Source of the DNA: Methanothrix sp.
GTDB taxonomy: Archaea; Halobacteriota; Methanosarcinia; Methanotrichales; Methanotrichaceae
Reading direction: 5' to 3'
DNA length: 7,712 bases
Assembly (NCBI GenBank): GCA_028688535.1
Contig: JAQTXY010000078.1
Location: 1-7,712 of the forward strand
The notes below the pieces were generated by a model, which saw only the letters and a program-made list of their open reading frames with translations, had not been told where the DNA came from and searched no databases. Both the position numbers and the translations under genes were made by a program. Below, in pieces: positions 1 to 5,709 of this stretch (the stretch's first letter is position 1; each line of letters opens with the position of its first letter).

Positions 1-1362
1 CAGCATAGCCACCCCTGCAGGCAGCCTCTTGATCTCCTCCTCCAGATCGCCTGTCATTCCCTCCAGACCTTTGGAGAGGGCCTTGAGGTCATTGGGATTG
101 GTAACTCTCATAATGATCTGAGTGTTACACTGGGAGATGACGTTCTTGTCCACACGGGCCGGCCTCTGGCTGATGACCATCAACCCCATGCCAAATTTTC
201 TTCCCTCCGCGGCAATGGTGCGCACAATACTGGTGGAAGCGGCGTTTCCGCTACCCCTTTCCGGAATGTAGTTATGGGCTTCCTCCACCACTACCATTCC
301 CGGTGAAATCAGCCTGCGCTTTCTGGCTTCAAAGACATCTGTTAAAAGCCGAGATACGATCATGGCTTGCAGTTCGGGGAGGATACCGGTCATGTCGATA
401 ACGGCTGCCCTACCGGGCCGCAAAAGCTCTTCTACCGGCGTCTCCGCTCCCGAGAAGAGTCCCAGCTCAAGAAGCGATTCAAGCTGGCCTACTAAATTCC
501 ACTTAACCTTGGAATTGCTGCGAACTACCTGCTCAATGATGTCTTCCAGGGTATAGACATCAGTCTCCGCCCGCAGAGCACTTATTGCCTCGTAGAGCAA
601 TCCCAACTGGCCGCTGCTGCTGCTCTCATGAGGAATCATCTTCGCCACTTCCCGGGCAGACATGTTCATTCCGTTAAAGCGAAAAGGCCGGTCGGCTCTG
701 GGATTCATAGCCATCTCGCCCGGTGTGTAGATGGTTGCATCATAGCCTCGCGGCTTGACCTTATATTTAGAAAAGTCGCCCACTTTATTGGGCTCTTTCA
801 TGGAGGCGTACTCGCCATGAGGATCTATGATGAGCAGAGCCACTTTCCTTTCCAGAAGCTCCTCCAAAATCACAGCTGCTGTATAGGATTTTCCTGAACC
901 GGTCTTGGCCAGTACGCTGCAATGCTTTTGCACAAGGGTATTGGCGTCCAGCTCCACCCGGATATCATAACCTCGCAACATGCCGATATACATGTCTCCC
1001 TTGGCCAGGCCCAGCGTTGCCTTGATCAGTTTTTCGTCGGCTATGAATACCGGATCTCCCGGACGGGCAGGGCTGGTGGGAAGGCGCAACTTGCCACCAC
1101 TTGTTACCCCGATAACCCTGGCTTCAGCAATCATCATCTCTTTAGAATCATAATTGCGGGCTGCATCATTAAGCTGGTTTACACTGTAGGCGATGTTTGA
1201 TCGTTTGATGTCCTCCACTTGGGCGAGGGCCCATTCCCTTCCGTCAGCTTTGGCCTTGATGTAGGTGCCTCTGCCTACCTCTTTGTTTATAATGAACTTG
1301 AATGCTAATGGATTGGTCTCACCAACAATTGTTCCGACCGATCCCTTTGCTATCGACATCAT
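1..1362 (-). CDS. herA: HerA DNA translocase/helicase, 3' end cut off by window edge
   Basis: HerA is a hexameric, ATP-driven bipolar DNA translocase. In archaea it works with the NurA nuclease in resection of DNA ends during homologous recombination. The visible 454 residues lack only the C-terminus, which lies beyond base 1. An N-terminal HAS-barrel-like region covers about residues 5-60. The Walker A motif is LAKTGSGKS with Lys158; its usual first Gly is Ala, a variant I believe is common in archaeal HerA. IIDPHGEY follows at about D180. Walker B is MVVVEEAHNYIP with Glu360/Glu361, and SQRPARVDK lies at about residues 398-406. Two adjacent ATG codons (1362 and 1359) are both possible starts; no strong Shine-Dalgarno is seen, only AGAAGG about 12 nt upstream. 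The gene is separated from the upstream rhomboid gene by 291 nt with its own TATA-like box. nurA is not in the window. Family call very secure, exact start uncertain. Confidence 0.95.
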   Translation of the reverse strand, partial: MMSIAKGSVGTIVGETNPLAFKFIINKEVGRGTYIKAKADGREWALAQVEDIKRSNIAYSVNQLNDAARNYDSKEMMIAEARVIGVTSGGKLRLPTSPARPGDPVFIADEKLIKATLGLAKGDMYIGMLRGYDIRVELDANTLVQKHCSVLAKTGSGKSYTAAVILEELLERKVALLIIDPHGEYASMKEPNKVGDFSKYKVKPRGYDATIYTPGEMAMNPRADRPFRFNGMNMSAREVAKMIPHESSSSGQLGLLYEAISALRAETDVYTLEDIIEQVVRSNSKVKWNLVGQLESLLELGLFSGAETPVEELLRPGRAAVIDMTGILPELQAMIVSRLLTDVFEARKRRLISPGMVVVEEAHNYIPERGSGNAASTSIVRTIAAEGRKFGMGLMVISQRPARVDKNVISQCNTQIIMRVTNPNDLKALSKGLEGMTGDLEEEIKRLPAGVAML

Positions 1363-1653
1363 TTTCTTGCATCGCCTTCTTGCTATATTCCCTTTTTTCA
1401 ATACGTATCTTGAAGTATAAAAAGATTGGTCCAAATGCAGTTAATTCCATTGCGAAGGATTTTAATTTAATATAATCGTGCACTGATCTAAAAAGCCTCA
1501 ACTTTCTGCAATACTATGCACAACAATTAATTAATCAAATTTACGAATTGAAGCAAATGAGATACAATTCATCCTGTAAAGTCAAAAATTTCTATAGATA
1601 ATATTAATTTATAACTTTTTCAAATTTTTATGTTCAATGATCTATTGCTCCTC
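1363..1653. other. AT-rich intergenic region between rhomboid and herA genes
   Basis: This stretch lies between two minus-strand genes and holds no credible ORF. It is clearly more AT-rich than the flanking genes. On the minus strand it contains a TATA-like box near herA and a second AT-rich patch at about 1462-1480 that could also serve as a promoter. A short T-run on the minus strand around 1583-1590 could end transcription of the rhomboid operon, since archaeal terminators are often just oligo-T, but that is weak. A purine-rich GGAGGAG follows the rhomboid stop directly, but no reading frame follows it. No tRNA-like or strongly structured RNA was recognised by eye. Confidence 0.5.
1401..1424 (-). 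promoter_or_regulatory. Putative herA promoter (TATA-like box plus 8-bp palindrome)
   Basis: On the minus strand, CTTTTTATAC at 1424-1415 resembles an archaeal TATA box. A start site about 25 nt downstream would fall near 1390-1395 and leave a leader of roughly 30 nt before the herA ATG. Just downstream of the box lies a perfect 8-bp palindrome, ATACGTAT (1401-1408), where a repressor could interfere with polymerase. Assignment is by motif and position only. Confidence 0.4.
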
Positions 1654-2292
1654 CTAATAGTATTTCGGCGAACGCCTCATCGCCTGTCCGTAGGCCAGCC
1701 CAACCAACAGCCCCACGATATGAGCCATATGAGCGATGTTGTCTGCGGTGCCCAATGTCAGGAAATCAATAAGTGCGAATAGCACGACTGCACCACGAAT
1801 GCTCATCGGTATAACAAAGAAGAGCAGTATGCGAATCTCGGGAGCAATTATTGCCAGGCATCCCATCACCCCGAAGAGAGCTCCACTCGCACCCACCATA
1901 GATCCGGAGGATATCATCATCTGGCCCAGCGCTGCCACGATCCCGGAGAGGATGTAGATCTGCAGGAATTTATTTTCACCCACGCGCCTTTCCAGCTCCA
2001 TGCCAAAGAAGAAGAGAAAGAGCATATTCCAGAAAATGTGATTGAAGTTGGCATGCACGAACATATACGTAATAAGCGTCCAGGGCCTTTGCATCACATA
2101 ATCCGGATTTAAAGCCAGATAATTGTATACGAAGGCAGGAAAAATGATGCTGATTAAGAATACCACGATGCATGTTAATAATATAAGACCGGAATAGGTC
2201 ACAGGCAGCCCGGACGGAATATAGCCCCGCCAGCCGTTGACTGGAATTGGCTCACCCCATTCATCCCTGCGTCTAAAATCCACTGGTTTCAA
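1654..2292 (-). CDS. Rhomboid-family intramembrane serine protease
   Basis: Rhomboids cleave transmembrane substrates within the membrane with a Ser-His dyad. The 212-residue protein has a short polar N-terminus (1-30), a first membrane segment at about 33-55, and five more hydrophobic segments, matching the basic six-TM form. The catalytic serine is in GASGALFG (Ser136). The catalytic histidine is His191 in AHIVGLLVG; His188 three residues earlier belongs to the same helix. The HANFNHIFWNML segment supplies His85 and Asn89, matching the oxyanion-side His150/Asn154 of E. coli GlpG, and is followed by FGMELERRVG of the L1 loop region. Translation starts at a TTG at 2292: an in-frame TAA lies 12 nt upstream and an AAGGAG lies 5 nt before it, so no other start is likely. 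It is the last gene of the tatD-NYN-rhomboid run. Substrate is unknown. Confidence 0.93.
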   Translation of the reverse strand: MKPVDFRRRDEWGEPIPVNGWRGYIPSGLPVTYSGLILLTCIVVFLISIIFPAFVYNYLALNPDYVMQRPWTLITYMFVHANFNHIFWNMLFLFFFGMELERRVGENKFLQIYILSGIVAALGQMMISSGSMVGASGALFGVMGCLAIIAPEIRILLFFVIPMSIRGAVVLFALIDFLTLGTADNIAHMAHIVGLLVGLAYGQAMRRSPKYY

Positions 2293-2297
2293 TTTAG

Positions 2298-2303
2298 CTC
2301 CTT
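2298..2303 (-). promoter_or_regulatory. Shine-Dalgarno fixing a TTG start of the rhomboid gene
   Basis: AAGGAG on the minus strand lies 5 nt before a TTG codon at 2292-2290. An in-frame TAA overlaps the upstream edge of this site (2304-2302), which excludes any longer start, and the first in-frame ATG inside the gene would remove the N-terminal tail and first membrane segment. This decides the start. Confidence 0.75.
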
Positions 2304-2345
2304 ATTTGCAGCATATTCATTCATAGCTTACGAATCTAACAGCAA

Positions 2346-2840
2346 TCATTCTGGCACATACTGGCCGTTTCGCAGAACAATGACATAATCAGCGGAGTTT
2401 CGCAGAGCCACTGAGAAGCCAGGTTCCGCTCCAAAGATAATAGTCTCCTTGCCGTGCTCCATTGCTTTCATTAGCACCGGCTTGAGATCTGCATCCCGGG
2501 TAACAAGCGCCAGGGTGTCGATGACGGGATTATAGATCATATCCACACCCTCAACCGCCATTCTCACATCCACATCGCTGGTGCAGATGACCGGATCAAA
2601 GCCCTGATTCTCCACCGCTTCCACCAGTTTCTCAGAAGCATACTGATTTAAGAAAACCTTACCCATCTTGATATCGCCATAATCCTTGAGAATGTCCCTA
2701 ATCTCCTCCAGATCCATCTGGAACTCCTTTCTGAGCATATTGGGACCATCCACGAGCAGTCCGATCTTCTTTCTCCCCTTCTCCTTCTTGGAGCCCAGGT
2801 AACTCATGATATGCTCGAACTGTATTGGTATCCGATTCAT
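2346..2840 (-). CDS. NYN-domain (PIN-like) protein, TIGR00288 type, putative RNase
   Basis: This 164-residue protein belongs to the archaeal NYN/LabA-like PIN superfamily, recognised as the TIGR00288 type. Characterised NYN proteins are metal-dependent ribonucleases, but this subfamily has no firmly known role. The core starts after a charged tail of about 25 residues: IGLLVDGPNML carries Asp31 and Asn34, TSDVDVRMAVEG carries Asp89 and Asp91, and VIDTLALVTRDADLKPV carries Asp108, Asp116 and Asp118. Together these are the acidic residues expected of a PIN-like metal site, so it is probably catalytically competent. The final strand, TIIFGAE, and a Rossmann-like alternation complete the fold. 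AAAGGATC precedes the ATG at a suitable distance. It lies 27 nt after the tatD gene and 53 nt before the rhomboid gene and is probably cotranscribed with both. RNA substrate and partner are unknown. Confidence 0.88.
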   Translation of the reverse strand: MNRIPIQFEHIMSYLGSKKEKGRKKIGLLVDGPNMLRKEFQMDLEEIRDILKDYGDIKMGKVFLNQYASEKLVEAVENQGFDPVICTSDVDVRMAVEGVDMIYNPVIDTLALVTRDADLKPVLMKAMEHGKETIIFGAEPGFSVALRNSADYVIVLRNGQYVPE

Positions 2841-2867
2841 GTTGATCCTTTCTAAATAGATTTTGGA

Positions 2868-3662
2868 TTAGATGTTATAAATTCGTTTGGTATTTTCCGC
2901 AGTTATCCGGGCGATCTCTTGAGGCTCCAAGCCTCTAATTCTGGCAATGAGGCGAACTGAATCTAAGACTAGCGATGGTTCATTTCTGCCGCCACGAGGT
3001 GAGAGAAATGGACTATCAGTCTCCACCAGCAGTCGATCCAATGATACATTTTTAGCCAGTATCTGATGACGACCAGATCGACAGGTGTTAGTGGCCAGAG
3101 AAATATAAAATCCCCTATCAATGGCCTCTTTCATGGTTCCGATTGAGCCGCTATAGCAGTGAAAGACCACCTTGTCCAGGTGCTTGACCATCTCCAAAGC
3201 AGGCTGTTCGGCATCACGGGAATGGATGACCAAAGGCAAATCCAGAGACTTGGCCATCTCTATGACCCTGCCAAAGACTTTTGCCTGGCGCTCTCTGCCA
3301 GGAGCATCTTTGCAGTGATAGTAATCCAATCCTGCCTCACCTATGCCCACGGCGTGCTCGGCATTGTCTGCAATCTGCTTAAAAAGCATCTCCAGTTCCG
3401 GCTCTCTAATGCTTTGCAAAGTGTTGGGAGAAAGCCCCAGCGTAGCTGAGATGAAATCGAACTTTTTGGCCAACTCCAGGGACTTGGCATTGGTGGAATA
3501 GTCCACTCCCGAGTTGATCATGTGGACTACGCCCGATTTTCGAGCGTTCTCTAGTACAGCTTCGCGGTCTTTATTGAACTGCTTAAAGTCAAGGTGGCAA
3601 TGCGAATCGATTACACCCTGCAAAGAGACATTTATCGATGAGATTCCTCCGCAACGCATCAT
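2868..3662 (-). CDS. TatD-family metal-dependent hydrolase (putative DNase)
   Basis: TatD enzymes are amidohydrolase-fold TIM-barrel phosphoesterases; characterised members are 3'-5' exonucleases acting on DNA or RNA. All the expected metal ligands are visible: His21 and His23 in DSHCHLDF, Glu109 in GIGEAGLDYY, His147 in LVIHSRDAE, His168 in FHCYSGS and Asp216 in VETDSPFLSP. RGGRNEPS follows as in the family. The usual GxHPH segment reads GLSPN (Ser78 replaces the His). Length (264) is typical. The start is unsure: the ATG pair at 3662/3659 adds about 16 residues before the usual TatD beginning (VIDSHCHLD), and the nearest strong Shine-Dalgarno (3690-3683) is about 20 nt away, next to a four-codon minigene. 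A TTG at codon 14 is the only usual alternative. First gene of the minus-strand operon, divergent from the STAS gene. Confidence 0.93.
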   Translation of the reverse strand: MMRCGGISSINVSLQGVIDSHCHLDFKQFNKDREAVLENARKSGVVHMINSGVDYSTNAKSLELAKKFDFISATLGLSPNTLQSIREPELEMLFKQIADNAEHAVGIGEAGLDYYHCKDAPGRERQAKVFGRVIEMAKSLDLPLVIHSRDAEQPALEMVKHLDKVVFHCYSGSIGTMKEAIDRGFYISLATNTCRSGRHQILAKNVSLDRLLVETDSPFLSPRGGRNEPSLVLDSVRLIARIRGLEPQEIARITAENTKRIYNI

Positions 3663-3874
3663 GCGTTTATTTCTGCCGCATTCTCCTTTTTAGACTTGAT
3701 GGTATTATCTTTTTTGGTGTAGCTCACCTTGGTGCAGCCCATATTCAGTTCAGGCGCCTATGCCAACCATTGCCCTCCCTACTTGTGTGAAATCCCTTCA
3801 TTTTGCCATGGCATTCTATCGCGAGGGCCATTCCCGCATAAGGAATATAAGTTTGGAGTCCCTGGTTCATTGTC
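3663..3874. other. Divergent intergenic region between tatD and STAS genes
   Basis: These 212 nt must hold the promoters for the leftward tatD operon and the rightward STAS-phosphatase operon. On the minus strand there is AAAAGGAG at 3690-3683 and an AT-rich stretch around 3700-3716. On the plus strand there is a TATA-like AATATAAG at 3844-3851 close to the STAS start, and a perfect 10-bp palindrome, TGCCATGGCA, at 3804-3813. A 46-codon open frame (3760-3900, plus) crosses the STAS start out of frame and shows no recognisable protein character. Confidence 0.5.
3844..3851 (+). promoter_or_regulatory. Putative TATA box of the STAS/phosphatase operon
   Basis: AATATAAG preceded by purine-rich sequence resembles an archaeal BRE/TATA element. 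A start site about 25 nt downstream would fall almost at the ATG at 3875, implying a nearly leaderless transcript, which fits the absence of a Shine-Dalgarno at a suitable distance (a GGAG at 3855-3858 is 16 nt away). If transcription starts slightly later, the second ATG at 3884 would be used. Confidence 0.4.
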
Positions 3875-4222
3875 ATGAGCAAGATGGAGATCATCCATAG
3901 TCTTATCAAGGATATTCCGGTTCTTATCGTATCCGGCAAGATCGATGCAGTGACTGCCAAAGACCTTGAGACTGCTTTAACCGGACATATTGATAAGAAT
4001 AAAAAATTTTTGGTAATTGACATGGAAAAGGTGGAGTTTCTCAGCAGCTCCGGCCTGAGGGTGCTTATGGCGTCACTTAACAGGCTCAAACAGAGAGATG
4101 GAGATCTGCTCCTCGCGGCTCTACAGCCATTTGTCAAAGATGTCTTCTTTTTGACCGGAGCCAATAGATTCTTCTCCATATATCCCAATCAGGGAGAGGC
4201 GATCAATAGTCTTAAAATATAG
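3875..4222 (+). CDS. Single-domain STAS protein, RsbV/SpoIIAA-like partner-switch regulator
   Basis: STAS proteins of this type are small cytosolic switches. When dephosphorylated they bind an RsbW-type protein; phosphorylation on one serine releases them. The 115-residue protein has the expected strand-helix alternation: IPVLIVSGKID at about 14-24, KKFLVIDMEKVEFLSSSGLRVL at about 43-64, and a last strand and helix ending at residue 115. FLSSSGLRVL holds the phosphorylation site; by alignment with SpoIIAA (Ser58 before Gly) the target is Ser59, though Ser57 and Ser58 adjoin it. The acidic residue usually two positions before the phospho-Ser is Ser57 here. The start is at 3875 or Met4 at 3884; no clear Shine-Dalgarno. 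It ends 12 nt before the PP2C phosphatase gene, so the two are almost certainly cotranscribed. No separate RsbW kinase gene is present; the permease two genes downstream carries the only RsbW-like domain. Confidence 0.9.
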   Translation: MSKMEIIHSLIKDIPVLIVSGKIDAVTAKDLETALTGHIDKNKKFLVIDMEKVEFLSSSGLRVLMASLNRLKQRDGDLLLAALQPFVKDVFFLTGANRFFSIYPNQGEAINSLKI

Positions 4223-4234
4223 CTCGCAATTCAT

Positions 4235-5605
4235 ATGGCCAATTCATTAATCAGTGATTCCCTGGTACTGCTCCAGGCAGTAAGCGTGATCGTAGTTGCA
4301 GCCCTCTTGATCTCACGCAGCCGGCCTTTTACCGATATTATTGAGGGGCGGCCAACAACGAAGAACCAGTTGCTTCTTGTTCTCTTCTTCGGACTGGTCT
4401 CGATTTACGGCTCGGTGATCGGCATTAATGTGCTCGGTGCCATTATCAACGTCCGTGATCTGGGCCCGCTTGTGGCAGGTCTCGCCTGCGGGCCGCTGGT
4501 GGGACTGGGGTCCGGACTTATCGGCGCAGCTTTCCGCTTCTCTGAAGGCGGCTTCACGGCTGTGGCCTGCAGCTTAATAGTAACTCTGGCAGGTCTCTTT
4601 GGTGGCCTTGTTTATCTGCATAAAGGCAGATTTCCCGGGGTTGTCTTCTCCACGGCCTTTGCCGTACTCTTCGAGATATTTCATATGCTTATTACTCTGG
4701 CCATCTCCCGGCCCTTTGATCTTGCTCTGCATGTGGTGGAGCAGGCCATAGTACCTATGATTCTGGCTAATGGTGCAGGCATGCTCATATTCGCATTCAT
4801 CATAGCCAATATCATCCAAGAGAGAAAGACCATGAAGGAAAGGGATCGCTATCAGCAGCAGCTTCAGATAAAGCAGGCAGAGCTGGTGGTAGCCGCAGAT
4901 ATACAGAAGAGCTTTCTTCCCGGCAAGATTCCTTCTCTGAAAGGATTTGATATTGCAGCCACCGCCATTCCCGCCAGAGAGGTGGGCGGAGACTTTTACG
5001 ACTTTGCCCTGCAGGATGACAATTTGCAGTTTGTAATCGCAGATGTATCCGGAAAAGGTGTTCCTGCCGCATTGTTCATGGCCCTCTCCCGAATAATTGT
5101 GCGAGCTTGCTCCGCACCTTTGAGGGGAGGATTCGAGAGGCTGAAGTGTGCCAACAATATGATCGTGGATGATTCCGGTTCTGCGACTTCGGGCATGTTC
5201 GTTACTCTTTTCTTGGCCAGGCTGAACCAGAAAGATAGTAGCCTGGTTTACGCCAATGCCGGCCACAATCCCCCTCTGCTATTCCGGGCCGGTTCGAATA
5301 GTATCGAGAGGATGGATGTGACAGGTGTAGCTTTAGGGATGATGGCAGATATGGAGTACGAACAGCGGCAGGTGGCGCTAAAACCGGGTGATGTCTTGCT
5401 TTCATATACAGATGGCATTGTGGAGGCCATGAACGACAAGGAGGAGTTCTTCGGCGAGAATCGTCTCAGATCCGCCCTCGTCGCAGCCGCAAGTCTATCT
5501 GCCCAGGGGATATTGGATAGCGTTTTGCATGATCTGGGCCAGTTTACCAAAGGCGTGGAGCAGTCGGACGATATAACCGCCATAGTGATCAAAGTTACTA
5601 AATGA
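4235..5605 (+). CDS. Membrane sensor-phosphatase: 5TM-LYT sensor fused to RsbU/SpoIIE PP2C
   Basis: The 456-residue protein should remove phosphate from a STAS protein in response to a membrane-sensed signal. Residues about 8-195 form a LytS-type 5TM receptor, recognisable from NVRDLGPLVAGLACGP (about 72-87), the Gly-rich helix ending AAFR101, and further hydrophobic segments up to about 192. Residues 196-225 form a charged helix, probably a coiled coil, ending in AADIQKSFLP, the usual RsbU linker signature. The PP2C domain (about 226-456) has GGDFYD (Asp253, Asp256), IADVSGKG (Asp270), NAGHNPP (341-347), YTDGIVEA (Asp393) and QSDDITAI (Asp445/446), so the metal-binding set is intact and activity is expected. 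It starts 12 nt after the STAS stop without a visible Shine-Dalgarno, suggesting coupled translation. Its cognate STAS is most likely the upstream gene. The ligand is unknown; family members BtsS and LytS respond to pyruvate. Confidence 0.92.
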   Translation: MANSLISDSLVLLQAVSVIVVAALLISRSRPFTDIIEGRPTTKNQLLLVLFFGLVSIYGSVIGINVLGAIINVRDLGPLVAGLACGPLVGLGSGLIGAAFRFSEGGFTAVACSLIVTLAGLFGGLVYLHKGRFPGVVFSTAFAVLFEIFHMLITLAISRPFDLALHVVEQAIVPMILANGAGMLIFAFIIANIIQERKTMKERDRYQQQLQIKQAELVVAADIQKSFLPGKIPSLKGFDIAATAIPAREVGGDFYDFALQDDNLQFVIADVSGKGVPAALFMALSRIIVRACSAPLRGGFERLKCANNMIVDDSGSATSGMFVTLFLARLNQKDSSLVYANAGHNPPLLFRAGSNSIERMDVTGVALGMMADMEYEQRQVALKPGDVLLSYTDGIVEAMNDKEEFFGENRLRSALVAAASLSAQGILDSVLHDLGQFTKGVEQSDDITAIVIKVTK

Positions 5606-5673
5606 ACCGACGTCAGATTGAAATAAATGAGCTGCGAACCAGCCGACACTACCGCAAAGCGTAAGCGGGAAGT

Positions 5674-5690
5674 GAATTTGAATAAAATTC
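5674..5690 (+). promoter_or_regulatory. Putative internal promoter/operator before the permease gene
   Basis: The 104-nt gap between the phosphatase and permease genes holds GAATTT-gaata-AAATTC, a perfect 6-bp inverted repeat with a 5-nt spacer. Its centre, GAATAAAA, resembles an archaeal TATA box placed so that transcription would begin at or just before the permease ATG at 5710. It could be an internal promoter, an operator, or chance in AT-rich DNA. The permease has no good Shine-Dalgarno, which agrees with a near-leaderless start. Confidence 0.3.
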
Positions 5691-5709
5691 CAAAGGCACG
5701 GTAATTAAG

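Noticed and set aside
1319..1501. A 60-codon minus-strand frame overlapping the herA start.
   Set aside because: It overlaps the HAS-barrel start of HerA in another frame and covers the AT-rich promoter region.
3760..3900. A 46-codon plus-strand frame running into the start of the STAS gene.
   Set aside because: It overlaps the STAS gene in another frame, lacks a ribosome binding site and shows no conserved motif.
3745..4188. A 147-codon minus-strand open frame opposite the STAS gene.
   Set aside because: It is antisense to a well-recognised STAS gene, is rich in Ser/Arg/Leu in the manner of a shadow frame, and has no domain signature.
4574..5266. A long (230-codon) minus-strand frame inside the sensor-phosphatase gene.
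   Set aside because: The opposite strand encodes clear 5TM-LYT and PP2C motifs; this frame is Cys/His/Gly-rich without family resemblance.
5627..5704. A 25-codon lysine/arginine-rich open frame in the gap before the permease.
   Set aside because: No Shine-Dalgarno, no recognisable protein character, and such a length is expected by chance. The gap is better explained as promoter DNA.
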